A DNA stretch of 64,000 nt, from NCBI GenBank assembly GCA_008711295.1, contig VUYV01000069.1, forward strand, positions 3,566,474-3,630,473, read 5' to 3'. Below are positions 1 through 12,700 of the stretch, in pieces. How positions within the stretch are numbered: the stretch's first letter is position 1; every line of letters begins with the position of its first letter. A program made the position numbers and the translations under genes. The notes under the pieces are model-generated. The model did no database searches and was not told the origin of the DNA. It worked only from the letters and a program-made list of their open reading frames with translations. Source of the stretch: Anarhynchus alexandrinus. Taxonomy: Eukaryota; Chordata; Aves; Charadriiformes; Charadriidae.

Positions 1-2420
1 GCAGCTGCTGCATTTTAATGCTGCAGTCCTTGCTGCCCTTCTGCAGCCCGTCCTCGTCCCTGGGTTGCTGTCGGAGAGCCTGCACCTGTGCCCAAGGACT
101 GCACTTCCACCTCGTTTGTCGTGCGGGTCTTTGCGCTTCTTTGTAGGCTGGAGAGGAGCGGAGGCAGCTGGGGATGACACCACTTGGTAGGCTGCTGCGA
201 TATCTGATAGCTTTTGACTTCTGGAGTCCGTAGGCTAATTAGATCACGGGGTGGTAAATGCTTCTTTAGTAGTAGTGCTGGCTTAAGCATCCTTTGGTTC
301 CTTCGCCTCATTGCCATACCTCTGAAGATGGTTGTTTGTGGGTCTGCGAGGTGGACTGTGTGAGGTTGAAAACGACTTTTATTTTGCCAGGCTACATTTC
401 ATCCAGACGAATTCCCCAGCACAGCTGACCATGCAGCTCCATGCACAGTTGCCGCAGCACAGCTCGGTGGGCAGTGCTGGGAAGGGGGAGGTGGTGCTTT
501 AGTTGCCTCCGCCACTGGAAGAACTGTTCCTCAGACTATGCCCCAAGACGCACAGGCTGGGCCGAATCACACCACGACTGTGTGGTCCCACCTTTATCCA
601 GGCCACATCTCCGCACTCCTCTCTTGCCCTGGCAGGGATGTCCCCATTTTGTTAAAAAGCTGATCACTAGTTTTGCAGGAATGTCTTCAAATAGTTGAAC
701 TCCCTGATCTGTCTCACCTTGCTGTTGCAGAAATGTCCAAGTCAGCCCAAGGAAGGAGTGGGAGTCTGCAGCTGGAGCTGGAGGTGAAGAGGAAGGTGGG
801 GGAAGTTAGGGCTGCTTCAGCCCCAGTGTAGAGTGGCCAAAGTCATCCTGCGCCTGTATCCTCTTTGGGAATCTTCCCGTTATGCCCCAGAACCACTCTG
901 TGCTCTGCATGTGTAAAATGAAGTAGACAATACAAATAGCAATTATTCAAAAGGTGACTTGCGCTGCTTTGTGAAATAAATATATACCAGCCAATGTAAC
1001 GAAGATGATAATATAAATCAAACTTTCCTAGAAAACTCCACAGTGTATCTGAATGTTTAATTACATCCCAATCTGACAAAGTTCAGAAGGGAAATTTTGG
1101 ATTTGAAGACGTCCCAAGGATGTCATTGTGCTTACAGCACCCAGGAGTGGACAGGTAGGTCCACGAGAGCAAGTCCACCACAGTGGTGGTCACACTTTTA
1201 GATTAGGTCTCCCTTCTTTTGTATAACAGTTTAAATCATCCCCTCAAAATAAACATGTGCTTCTACTGTCTGGCCTGTCTCGGTCTCCAGAATTTATCAA
1301 TCCTAGTCTGTTTTTCAAACCTCGTGCCCTTATACCTTTGGCTTCAGCATTGCTGACCCTTCCTCCATCCCATCTAAGCCCTTCCTGTGTCCCAGCATTG
1401 CCTAAGGTGACAAGGAGGCATCCTGGCTGTCACTGAACGCTCGCCTCTTGTGCTCCTGTCCCTGCTGGCTCTGTGCGAGTGTCCTGTTCCTCACAGGGCT
1501 GCGGGAGGGAAGAGCGTTTTCAGCAAAAGGGAGGGTGGGAGGCAAAAGAAAGAAGAAAAAGAGAATGGGAGAAAAAAATCCCGAATGAATTTTCTCACAT
1601 CTCTCCCTCTAGAGAAACCTTTTGCGCCCCCCCAGCGTAGGAGTGCCGCAGCACTGTAACAGTACTGTATGTTAGCGAGTGATCTTCTCGCAGGGGATCA
1701 GGATCAAAACCATTTAGAAACGAGGTGGATTAAAAAACAAAACCTGAATTCCTCCTATCGTCTTGTCAGTGCCAGTGCCTGTTGCAGAGCCCTGACTGAC
1801 TGAGTTGTGTCTGACGCTGCATCTCTAGAATAACACCGAACCGCTCAGCAGTCGTCTCTTCAGATCCCGTGGTGCGTCCCTGTGTCGAGTGGCCGCCCGA
1901 CGGTGGAAAGAGAAGGGCAGATAGTGCTGGAAGGAATACTGGAGAAAGTAGGTGGCACTCTTCCCACTGGGGATTGCTGGAGAAAAAATATTCCCAGCCA
2001 CAGCTGCCGCAAGAACCAGTAGGCAAGATTCCGACTATCTGTTTAACCTCCTTAAAGTTGGGTGTTAGTTTAACAGCAGTTCACAAACTATTCCGTCCGA
2101 TTGTCCCACATCCAGCATTATATCTTTGTTGGCAGATTGCCTGGGACAGGCAGTTAGCCTGTGCCTTCCGTCCTCTGTCTCGTCTATAGCGTTTACTTTG
2201 GGCTGGTAGACAGCTAGCCATGCAGGGAATTCTTTGGACACACGTCTTACCTTTTTTTTTCATGCCAGTCCATCCTCTTACAATTCAGTTAAAGGTTGTA
2301 CTTCGGGTCAATATATTTTTAAATAAAACTTGGATAAATGTGCAAGAGAAACATGAGGAATATTCTCTAGCTCTTAGCATCGACCTGAATCCAGAAGAGG
2401 AAGAGTTCAGTATATAACTG
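1..2420. other. GC-richer non-repetitive stretch, no gene recognised
   Basis: This stretch is visibly richer in G+C and CpG than the DNA that follows. Several short open frames occur on both strands (for example minus 15-317 and plus 441-698), but none carries a domain I recognise. I see no LINE or LTR signature. It could be the edge of a gene, such as a UTR or intron, but nothing in the sequence proves that. Confidence 0.4.
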
Positions 2421-5400
2421 ATGACGACTAGATTTTAAAATATTTCAAATTTTAGTGGGCGTTTTCAGGTCCCACAGGAGATTTATATAAATGTATAGGG
2501 AAGATTATCAGTTGTTGTAACGGCAGCAATGCATGCGCTCTAGTAGTAGAAAACATTTTACCTGTAGATAGATCATTTGTCCTACATATCTCTTTTTACT
2601 ATGTGAAAGAAGGGAAGTAGTGCCAACTCCGATGTTTTCTGAAGTATTGTGTTTTGATTACAGCATAATAATCTTCCTTAAATTGCTGACAAACCAAACA
2701 GCTTTGTTCAGTTTAATAGCACAACATTTAGGGAAGTTACCAGTATACCACCTTCACTTCTTTCATTATTTACGTCGTGACTGATCTCTTGTTTACTCAT
2801 TATGTGATTTCCAGATTAGGACCATGATACCAGAGATCAGCTGGAAGGGGCCTTTGCACAGATATATTTGTGTCTTTTGTTGCTGTATTTTAATACGTCT
2901 TTCTTAACGGAGGTCCCAGTGTTTACTAGCAAAGCAGTGATTGTTTTTGTGAGTTTATGTTTTTGTGAGATAAGATTTCTTGGTAAAGGCTTTTAGATAA
3001 ACACTGTACTGAAGACACGTGATTGTAATACTACATTAGGCTGACTATACAATTACATACTAGGTAAATATTATTCAATCTTAAACCAAAATTCCAGTCC
3101 AGTCCTTGATTGTTTATATGCTATGATTCAGCCCAAATCTTGCACTATTCTTTTACTTAGTTTCACCCAATCGACTATAGATGTTGAAAGTAAAATTAAT
3201 AGGATGCTTACGAACAAAAATAGAATTTTATAGCATATTTAGTCAGGGACCTGAGCCATTGGATTTTTTGTAAATAAGGTATATAATCCCAAAACAATTG
3301 AGAAACTTGCTTGCGTAGTTAGTCCTCAAATACTTTTTCTCTAGTGCATTTTTCTGTAACATAATCTAAAAATACGTGGCAGTCATGGGATAAAGTATTT
3401 TATCATTGCTTATCTGGGGTGGCTTTGTAACGCAGCTGTGGCTTTATGAATTGCCAAAAAAGTCCCATAACAGTAATGTTAATGAGATCACATTACCATG
3501 TATAGCTTTTACTTTGTGTCTTAGGTAACGTATGGAAATAGTGTGAGCTTGCACACAAGCGTAGCTTTTAATATCCCAGATTAATATATGTGTACTCTGG
3601 AATATGTATATCTCTTTAATCCTGTAGGTTACTTGTATCACTGCTGTTTCAAAAATCAAAAACATAAGCTAAGAAATTCTTCACGTAAAAATTTCTACAT
3701 ATATCTTTGATATAAGTGGATTTCCACCAGGGAGGAGTATAGTTGAATTAGGGAATATATGGAATAAATTTTTAAAGCAAGCATGAATGCTCGTTTAACC
3801 TTCAGATGGGATTATATAACAAGCGTTTGAAAAGAAAGCATTCTTAGTTTACACACTTTTTTGGGTAGCTGTTGATTCCCAGCACTTGCAACTGAGGTAA
3901 TTGCATATCAGCTTTTCCCCCTTTACGTGCACTTGTGTGAGACAGCCAAGATCATATTCACGGGAAGATTTTGTAAACTTTTTAATTGTAACTTGAAGCC
4001 ACATGTGGAAAGAGTGAGAATCACAGCTTTTATTTGGCAGCCATCTTCTAATACCTGTTCTCATGGTTTTTCTTCCCAGTAGTGGCGATGGTAATTCTGA
4101 ATTGTCATTACTACTGCCAAATTGTTTTTAAAGGGTTTATCCTGCAATAGTATTTTACCTGCTGTAGTATACCTGGAGTCCACTTCTCTGAATTTTGTAA
4201 TTTTGCGAGAAGCTTGTCTTTGCTTATATATCAATTCGAAGACATTCAGTTCTTGTTTGCTACAGCTCGCTCTTATTTATAGTTAGTATCACAGCGACGT
4301 GCAGGATATCAAACAGAACTTGGATTTCTTTTCAGCTGGATGGGTTATATTCCTACCCTTAAGATTTTACATTCGAAGCAGAGAAGTTGGGCAACTGCTA
4401 GAAGGGAGAGGTGGCCTAAAATGTTGCTATAGGCTGGTAGTACATGGGTCTTTGATCATTAGCATGCTGTACAGTGAATTTTCTTTCATCCTCAGTGTAG
4501 CCATTTGAGCTGCAGAAGCAAACAGAACAGCAAACATCGTAGCAGCCTCTTCTTTTGCAGAGTGTAGAAGTGATGAGGGGGAATAGATAGAACAGTAAAC
4601 ATACTTTGATCCGATATATCAAGCTGACCAAAAAAAAATATCAGTAATTCAAATTCCTCACTGTAGGGTCTAAAAAGAATCTTAATAAATAGGTCTGTGC
4701 GTAGATGTAGTGGAAACTTTCTGATTTTTGGGTGGAACGTGAGGGTATTAATTCGTGCATTTTGCAAAAGGGACTTTGGTTGCATACTGATGTCTGAACA
4801 AAGTTATTTTTGTCCTGTTATGTTTTTTTGTGCTAGTACAGGCTGCTTCTTCATATAATGTGCCAATGCATAAGTCTCCATATAGGGATACTCAGTTCAG
4901 AGACACAAAGATCTGTATCTAGCAAGACAGCAGAAAGGACTGATTATATTCCTTTGGTACACCTGGTAGGTATGGATAGAATTAATTAACATAGTTTTTG
5001 CTCAAAAATGACATACCAGTCCATGACAGCAAAAAGTGTTTGTTCTTGATGACAGTCATTCACTTTCTGCTGGTTCAGAAGGCTTCCCTGAAGGAATTTT
5101 AATTGATCTGCACTTACCCAAAATAAATCAGAAACACTGCTGTATCCTAGAGATTAAAGCAAAAGAGGAGATATTGGCATACAGAGTATATGATTTTTAA
5201 GGTTTGCTTTGAGATGAAACTTGGGACATGGAGATGCTGACCTGCATTTATATAAGTGTTGAACTGAGTGGGAACACATGGATGAAGTTATAGACTCAAA
5301 CACATGGGACCAGCGAAGAACTTGAGAAGCAGAACCTTGCTTTGTAGCCCTCTGCCCTGGCTGCTTTGGGACTGGGGACCAGGGAGAGGAAGGCTACTGC

Positions 5401-5660
5401 TGCTTTACAGTAAGACTTTGCTTTTTTTTTTTTTCTCTGTGGTGATGCTATTTTAGATAAGTCAATCAAATTTATTAAGCATGTAGTAAAGTACAGAGAA
5501 GCATGGGAGTTCACTTTGGAGTTCAAAAGGATCTAGCCTGTACTTCAAATGCAAGTAAGACTAGACTCTCTGTGTACCTAATGCTGTAATTCTGGCTCTT
5601 CCGTGCTGAATATCAGTGTAAAATGCATGTATGGATTTGTTGAATTAACACTAGCATAAA
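2421..5660. other. AT-rich unique DNA, nothing recognised
   Basis: AT-rich sequence with frequent stops in all frames. A T-run lies near 5420-5432. I see no recognisable repeat family, RNA gene or coding exon. Short frames around 4300-4785 overlap on opposite strands and look like chance. Confidence 0.5.
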
Positions 5661-5664
5661 TTAA

Positions 5665-6121
5665 TATACAAGGAAACAAGACTGGTCAGCCTGGTTCAGA
5701 CCAATGGTTCACCTAGCCTGTTCTCGGTCTCCAGTGAGGGCTCTCTTCTAAGGGTACCTCTGCTCTCCCTTTTGACTCGTGAAAACTCCTTGCATCAACA
5801 GCATCCTCGGGAAGAAGTCCACAGTTCTGTTACCCATTTTGTGGAAAAGAACCTCCTGCTTTTTGTTTTGAACTTGACTTTCACTAGGAAGTTCCTGAGT
5901 TCATGGGATAGGAAACAGATGATGTCTGTGCAACTTCTCCATCTTCAGGCTTTCGTAGTTTTCTATCATGCCTTCCCTTAAGTTGTCTCTTTTCCAGTCT
6001 GGATTGTTGTGGTGTACTGAATTGTTCCTCACATGAAAACCATTCTAACCCTTTGATCATGTATGTTTTCTTCTCTGAACTTTTGCTAATTAGTTCTGTT
6101 GTGTTGTGTTCTGTTATTGGA
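5665..6121 (-). mobile_element. Ancient CR1 LINE, 3' part (left half of an interrupted copy)
   Basis: Read on the plus strand, the order of motifs matches the antisense of the old CR1 type common in turtles and crocodilians. First comes the 'agaccaatggttcacctag' block near 5698 (CR1 3' UTR), then 'aagaacctcctgctttttg' near 5847, then 'agttgtctcttttccagtct' near 5981 and 'ctttgatcatgtatg' near 6052, which are antisense to the C-terminal part of ORF2. All frames are broken. The sequence stops at a younger CR1 and resumes in register after it at 7386. The family match is from memory; the collinear order is what makes it convincing. Confidence 0.75.
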
Positions 6122-7297
6122 AGTGGTCAACATGGATTTACCAAGGGTAAATCATGCTTGACCAATCTGATAGCCTTCTATGATGTTATAACTGGTTGGC
6201 TAGATGAGGGGAGAGCAGTAGAGGTCATCTACCTTGACTTCAGCAAGGCTTTTGACACTGTCTCCCATAACATCCTCATTAGGAAGCTGAGGAAGTGTGG
6301 GCTGGATGAGGTGACGGCAAGGTGGATTGAGAGCTGGCTGTGTGACAGGGCTCAGAGGGTTGTGATCAGCGGCACGAAGTCTAGTTGGAGGCCTGTAACC
6401 AGCGGTGTCCCCCAGGAGTCAATACTCGGTCCAATTTTGTTCAATATATTCATTAATGACCTAGATGAGGGGACAGAGTGTATCCTCAGCAAGTTCGCTG
6501 ATGATACCAAACTGGGAGGGGTGGCTGACACTCCAGAGGGCCGCGCTGCCATCCAGCGTGACCTGGACAAGCTGGAGAGCTGGGCAGAGAAGAACCTAAT
6601 GAGGTTCAACAAAAGCAAGTGCAAGGTCCTGCACCTGGGGAAGAAGAATGCTAGGCACCAGTATAGGTTAGGGGTGGACCTGCTGGGAAGTAGTTCTGAG
6701 GAGAAGGATCTGGGGGTCCTGGTAGATAGTAAATTATCCATGACCCAGCAATGTGCCCTTGTCGCCAAAAAGGCCAATGGAATCCTGGGCTGCATAGGGA
6801 AGAGTGTGGCCAGTAGGTCGAGGGAGGTCATTCTTCCCCTCTACTCTGCACTGGTGAGGCCATAACTGGAATACTGTGTCTAGTTCTGGGCTCCCCAGTT
6901 CAAGAGGGACAGGGAACTGCTGGAGAGAGTCCAGCGTGGGGCAACTAAGATGACTGAGGGATTGGAGCATCTCCCTTATGAGGAAAGGCTGAGAGAGCCG
7001 GGACTCTTTAGCCTGGAGAAGAGAAGGCTGAGGGGAGACCTTACTATGGCGTACAAGTATCTAAAGGGTGGGCTGAAGGAGGATGGAGCCAGACTCTTTT
7101 CAGTGGTTCCCAATGACAGGATGAGGGGCAATGGGCACAAGTTGGAACATAGGAAGTTCCGTTCAAATATACGGAAAAACTTCTTTACGGTTAGGGTGAC
7201 AGAGCACTGGAACAGGCTGCCCAGGGAGGTTGTGGAGTCCCCTTCTCTGGAGATTTTCAAGACCCGCCTGGATGCAGTCCTGAGTAATGTGCTCTAG
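6122..7297 (+). pseudogene. CR1 ORF2 reverse transcriptase fragment with two nonsense codons
   Basis: One frame runs from the truncated 5' end to a natural stop at 7295-7297, about 391 codons. It begins in the fingers region ([11 protein letters not shown]), then shows the motif A region ([14 protein letters not shown], near 6227-6268), motif B (SGVPQES, LGP) and motif C FADD at 6494-6505. The thumb and C-terminal region follows, ending in the conserved [20 protein letters not shown] block. The frame is interrupted only by TAA at 6863-6865 and TAG at 6881-6883, with no frameshift seen. The upstream endonuclease domain is missing through 5' truncation, so this copy cannot retrotranspose by itself. 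A predictor would report it as two adjacent ORFs (6053-6865 and 6950-7297). Confidence 0.92.
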
Positions 7298-7385
7298 GCA
7301 ATCCTGCTTTGGCAGGGGAGTTGGACTAGATGATCTCTAGAGGTCCCTTCCAACTCTGAAAATTCTGTGATTCCGTGATTCCGTG
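6122..7385 (+). mobile_element. CR1 LINE, 5'-truncated, inserted into an older CR1
   Basis: A 1.26-kb CR1 copy holding the end of ORF2 and the 3' UTR. It ends in three octamers, ATTCTGTG then ATTCCGTG twice (7362-7385), the characteristic CR1 tail without poly(A). The 3' UTR includes the usual 'ggactagatgatct' and 'aggtcccttccaac' blocks near 7324-7353. The 5' end is truncated inside the reverse transcriptase, as for most CR1 copies. TTGGA occurs at both edges (6117-6121 and 7386-7390), which could be a short target-site duplication or microhomology. It interrupts an ancient minus-strand CR1, so it is the younger of the two. Confidence 0.93.
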
Positions 7386-7600
7386 TTGGACACCAGAGCG
7401 GAGCACGCTTTTCAAGATGGGGAATAATACAGTGACAAATGATGTGTTATGCTTTGTTCTTTATTCCTTTCCCACTAATTTTTAACATTTAATTTGTGGT
7501 TTTGATTCTGATGGAGCAGTGAGTTAAGTTTTCATGGAGCTATCCATCAAACCCCGAGTCTCACTTTCTGAACATGAGATGTAGTGCCATAGAGAGCAGT
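7386..7600 (-). mobile_element. Ancient CR1 LINE, continuation (right half of the interrupted copy)
   Basis: Directly after the younger CR1, the plus strand resumes the antisense of the same old CR1 type. The block near 7388-7420 ('gacaccagagcggagcacgc', then 'tattcaagatg'-like sequence) corresponds to the ORF2 region coding for the FWAPQ-like motif. The 'gttttcatggagctatccat' stretch near 7530 also fits. Together with 5665-6121 this is one copy split by a later insertion. The right boundary is approximate because similarity fades. Confidence 0.65.
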
Positions 7601-9420
7601 TTTGTTTAACAGAAGATTCAGATTAGAATATTTATCGATAATGGGTAACCAAGACTGTTTCCAGTGAACTTGTGTTCAGCAAATTGTGATTGCCTGCTGG
7701 AACCCTGCCAAAAGTATTCAAAATTTCTTGGTGGTACAACGCAAATAATCAATAATAGGAAATTATCTTCTAATTTGTACACTTAGACTTTTTAAAGTAG
7801 TATAATCTTGTTATTATGAATCTCAGCAGTGGAGTAGGTGACTACTTTAGGAGTAGTGACTACTTTAAATGTTTCAAAGATGTAAAACACGTGGGATTTC
7901 TTCCAAGGTATGCAGTACACATGTATAAGAATGTAGCCCTGTAAATGTAGTGCAGTGTGTTTTAAAGAGGTGATTGTAATACCTTGCTATAAAACGTGAT
8001 ATGGATGCTCGCACTTACTGTATTCCTTTCCCTTCTTACCCTTAGATAATTTGAAGTGAAAGTTAAGGACCTTTTGTCCTTATCTGCCATAGAGGTGACA
8101 GCCACTTCTGGAAGGAGGACCAGTTTGAGCAAAAAGGAAAAGACCGTCCCTTCCGACAGCCCAGCAAGGGGACTAAGTGACTCCGAAGAAATGTAAGTGA
8201 TGTATAACCGAACTGTGGCTGTGGCTGTTTCTCCTGTGGGTTTATGTGCTCTGTGGGAGGAATACAGTCCCACGTCACTGAAACGTATTGCTTATAGATG
8301 TAAACATGGTTTAGGATGAAATTTGTGGAGCGTACAGAAAATACATACTCCTCCTATGTTTGTGTGATGTTTGTGTGATGGTAAGCTATAATACTTTTTT
8401 TTTTTTTCCAAATGGCAATTGCTAATAGAAATGAAGTGCTGCAACAGTCACAATTTTTCTACCGTTTTCTACTCATCTAGGTCTGAGTTAATTTAGATAT
8501 GTAGAAACTAAGCGGCTAAATCTCAGTTAGTCATCCTAGATTCTTCTTACCCTCGGGAGAGAAGCAGGCATCTCCAGAGGCTGATCCAGCTCATCCTAAA
8601 AGTAATGCCTGGGGAATTCAGTATTACTCCTTGAGTACCTTGTGTCTCTCCGTTGACGGCTTCGCTTTAGCCCAAGTGTTCAATGAACACTTGAACCTGG
8701 CACGTCTGCGTAAGAAGCAGTGCCAGCTTCTTTTCCCCTCCCCATATTGTCGTTCTCCCTCAGCATGTGTAGCTCTTCATAAATTTGGAGAACGGGTCTG
8801 GCTGAAAATAACCAATTATTTGTACGGTTTTGCTTTCAGCTGGGTTTCTCCCAGCCGTCTCCCATATGGCTGTCCAAGGGCCGTGACTGGTACAAAGGGT
8901 GGGAATTAGCAGCCAAAAGTGTGGGGGAGTGCATGATATCTTCTTCTGGCAGCTGTGCTAGTCTCTGCAGCCTAAATTGCTTGGTGAGCTATAGTCTCAG
9001 ACCTTGTAGATATTTTTAGTGCTCTGCCATTTATAAGAGTGGAAAAACTTGAGTGAGGCACCCTTACTTCTTATCTAATGCGGAACTACTGTTTTGTTGT
9101 GCATTTCACACTGTGGTAGTGCGGTGTCTTTTATATCCTTTGTAAATTAAAATTCAGATCTCCAAAACCAGGAAATGGTCACAAATGGCTAGCAAGTAAG
9201 CAGGTGTCTTATAGTAATTTATAGTGTAGGCAGGATACGGTATAATTCATATATGCATACATAATTTCTGAATCTTAAAAATGCTAGCCTGATTTTGTAT
9301 AGCACCAAGCATGATGTGTGGGTTGGGTGATACCGTATGATTAGCGGTTGGACTAATTTAAGCACAAGATCCTTGCCTCTCCTGAACAGTAAAATACTGA
9401 GTAACATTTCAGTCTCACAT
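7601..9420. other. AT-rich DNA with small tandem duplications and one candidate exon
   Basis: Mostly unique sequence. It holds an 18-19 bp tandem duplication at 7831-7867 (two copies of a GGAGTAG..GACTACTTTA unit) and an 11-bp tandem repeat (GTTTGTGTGAT twice) at about 8358-8379. A candidate splice-bounded exon at 8093-8192 is listed separately. Nothing else is recognised. Confidence 0.5.
8093..8192 (+). other. Candidate coding exon (unverified)
   Basis: A pyrimidine-rich tract ends in ATAG at 8089-8092, and an AT|GTAAGTGA donor-like site lies at 8191-8200. The 100 bp between are open in two frames. One frame reads ...TSGRRTSLSKKEKTVPS then DSPARGLSDSEEM, a Ser/Lys/Glu-rich stretch typical of disordered protein regions, and would meet a stop two codons into the intron. 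I do not recognise the protein. Such splice-bounded frames arise by chance in tens of kilobases, so this is only a lead. Confidence 0.2.
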
Positions 9421-9740
9421 TGAGTACCTGATGGGAGGGTGGAAAGAAGACAGAGCCAGACTTCTCTCATTGGTGCCCAGTGACAGGATGAGAGGCAACG
9501 GATACAAATTGAATAAAGAAAATTCCATTTAAACCTAATTTTAAAAACTTCCTTAGCTTGAGGATGGTCAAAGACTGGAGCAGATTGTCCAAAGAGGCTG
9601 TAGACTTCATCCATGGAGATACTCAAAACCCAGTGCATCGTGGTGATGAGTAACTTGCTGGATCTGACCCTGCTTGAGCAGGGGTCTGGACTAGATGATC
9701 TTCTGAGGTCCCTTCCAGCCTCAGCTATTCTGTGATTCTG
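9421..9740 (+). mobile_element. CR1 LINE 3' end, decayed
   Basis: The sequence matches the last part of CR1 ORF2 (the ggatggagccagactcttttc region appears here as 'agacagagccagacttctct') and the 3' UTR ('ggactagatgatct', 'aggtcccttccagcc'). It ends in ATTCTGTG followed by a degenerate second octamer near 9727-9740. Several small indels break the frame. It resembles the subfamily of the 6.1-kb and 56-kb copies but is more diverged, so it is probably older or decayed faster. Confidence 0.88.
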
Positions 9741-12700
9741 GGAATATTTCTAGGCAAGCAAAATCAGATAAGATTCTGCTATTTTATTTTTTGATATTTC
9801 AAATTTTCCTCTTTTTTTCCTATTTTGATGTACTTAGCTATTCAGTTTAGGCTTTTACTTAAGTTTTGGCTAAAGATGAGGGATGGCAGAAGTTGCGAGC
9901 TTTCTAAAATGTGTTAAATTATATTTGAAGACTTGTGAATATAACTAGGAAAATCACATTGAAGTCTGTGAAAATATTTTTTAGCTATGAATTAGCACCA
10001 TAATTCACGTGATGTGGACAGTCACATGATGGGGATTTTAGATGTTTAAAATAAGTATCTTTTTCACTTGATCCATGGGAAGGAAGATACATTTTTAGTA
10101 TCATTTTGTGTTGAAATAAAAAAAAAAAAAAAAAGACAAAACTAGGGACAAAGCTTTGCAGGAGAGATCCATTAATCCACCATAGAAATAGCTGTCTTCC
10201 TGAAGTCTTGTCAGATGTCAATGAGAGCTATAAAGTGGCCTAACAATTTCATTATAAGCTCTGTTTTCAGGTACTTGCAAATGGCCATTCTGGGACAGTC
10301 CATAGTTCACGTGGATGCCAATGCAAACATGTAAAAACTGGGCAAATGTACAGTGATAATTCACAATATAGTCTTCCATCTTCTACGAATGTGTGATCCA
10401 GGGGTTTCCTTGTGTTTTGGAATACTTAGGAAAAAGGAACCCTTTCTTCAAATGTCAGTTTTCTTGAATTTCAACTTCAGTTAGTTTGGCAGACATTTTC
10501 TGTCCGCAGTTTTGCTATAGGCTGAATATCTTTGCAAAAGCTTCCATGAGATGTATCATTTCTGAAAATGGAAAAAAAAAATGTTCTAAAAAAAAGGTCT
10601 AGGAACTATCTGCTTTGCTTTTGAGCAAGGACTTGAAATTTGAGAGTGAAGCTTTAATGGGTTGTAAGATGTGTCTTTTGCCATGCCTCTGAATGTCTGT
10701 CCTTTTGCACTGAATAACAAGCTTTGGAAAATTGCTGCTTACTCATAATCAGAAGAGGCTTATTACTTTGTCAGCATATTCTCAAAATATTCTCTGTGTA
10801 TTCTTAAGCTCCTAAAGATGATTGAGTCTCTCCTGGCTTTGAGATCAAACACTGTATGACATTTCAAATGTACAGATCCCCCCTTATTTTCACAAAAGGG
10901 TCTTGTTTTTTGAATTTTTCTGGGGCAGTATATTTTGATTTTGATGCTTGTTGAGAATTCTGTTTTTCTGCATCTTACTCTTACTTTTTGCGTGTACTCT
11001 TTGAGAAGTATGTCAAGAGTGGGATTAATTTTCCCTAACATTAGCCATCTAAAAACAGAGGTGGTGTAAATCTGAGCTGGTCACTATAGACTTCTTTAGT
11101 CACTGAAGAGAGATGGAGGTTTCCAGGGGAGGATTCCCATAGCCTCTTTTTGTGTCTGTCTTAAGATGAGATGATTCATCCTTTGGAGATGCCTGTTTCT
11201 TGTCACTGACAATAAAAGAAGCCTAAAGTGACCAGCACAAATGTAGACATCTAACTGTTCTATTAAATGTTAAGGCAGATAAATTCCATCTCATGTGACA
11301 TAATGTGAGACTTAAGAGGCAGGAATGTTACCGCTGACATTGACAAAAACGTCCTGCTTTCACATGAGTAAACAAAATTCTTTTTTAAATTATTTCTTTG
11401 TGGTTATGGTGATACATACAAGCTTATTAAAAGGATATTTTCCATATTGCTTAGACATTGTATGTAACCATTAAAAAATGCTCTTCAGATGCCATTTTAA
11501 TATTAACTATGAAATATCAATAGGATTTGAGGTTTTTTCTTATATTTTGTCTTGAGGTTGAGAAATGCAAATGTTTTAACTATATGTCGTTACTTAATTT
11601 CTGGTAAGGTAGTAACAGTGATTTGTCATGAGATTCTAGCATTGTTGCTTTAGTATAGCTTGCAATAAAAGACTGAATGAAAAAATCTGGTGCTAATATA
11701 ACAGATGAAAATGTGCTTTTAGCTAATTTTTAAAGGCAAGTAATTAGGTGATTTTCTAATTTGAAAAAGATTGCTGTGCTATCAACTAATATTGATAATG
11801 TGTTCTATTAAATGAGATTGTGATGAAATGCTATTTTCCATTTGTATTGAGGTATTGTAAATTTCTTTAGTCATTTAAACTGCTGTCTGTATTTGAGTAG
11901 CGGCAACTACATTGCCTAACGTAGGATGGTAACGTACTGCCTTCCTCAGTTCAGTATTTGTGGATCAGGGCTGTATGAGGGGAGCACTTTCTTGCCATGG
12001 AATAGTTGAACAGGTCTCAAAGGCATTAGAAGGAATGTACAACGTTCCTGTCTGCTTTTTAGTTAAGATATAGGCATACGACAAAGAAATTTTAGTGTAA
12101 CTTATTCTTAGATGACTTTTTGTGGCGAATGGCCGTGTATTTGGATGATTACCTGGGATGGCTAGACATACCTGAATTATTTCATATGCATTTTTAATAT
12201 CGCTGTTATGAAACTATGGACGACAGTAGAATATGCTTCAAAGGTGGCCTCAGTATTATACTTGTCCCATTGTGGGAAAAATGCATGATTGCTTATTGTA
12301 AGCAGTATTTCTGTACTTCCACTTATGGCTGATTGATTAACCTCATTGGGGTGTATCAAATTTTTCTTTCAGTTTTAATTTTGTTTTGAATATTACTTTC
12401 TGTATCTGGGATGTTTCTTTCATTTTGTTTCCATCTTGTCGTTGTTATTTAAGACGTGGTACATTTAGTTAAGTATTGCATAGTAGCATAGTGCACGTAT
12501 GACAGTGTAACACTACAGAGAATACCTGACTCCTGGAATCTGCATTCAACCTGAGGAAGGGATTTATTTTTTTAAAAGAGTACTTGCAAATTGACCTAGA
12601 GAAGGAGCTCAGATAAAAGAAGCAATCTCATGTTAATAATTTTTAGGTATTTTATACATTTTTTACTTATATATTAATATATATAAATATAATATTTACA

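Noticed and set aside
6352..6831. 159-codon minus-strand frame
   Set aside because: It is the antisense shadow of the CR1 reverse transcriptase at 6122-7297.
9219..9638. 139-codon minus-strand frame
   Set aside because: It is antisense to the decayed CR1 3' end and its flank.
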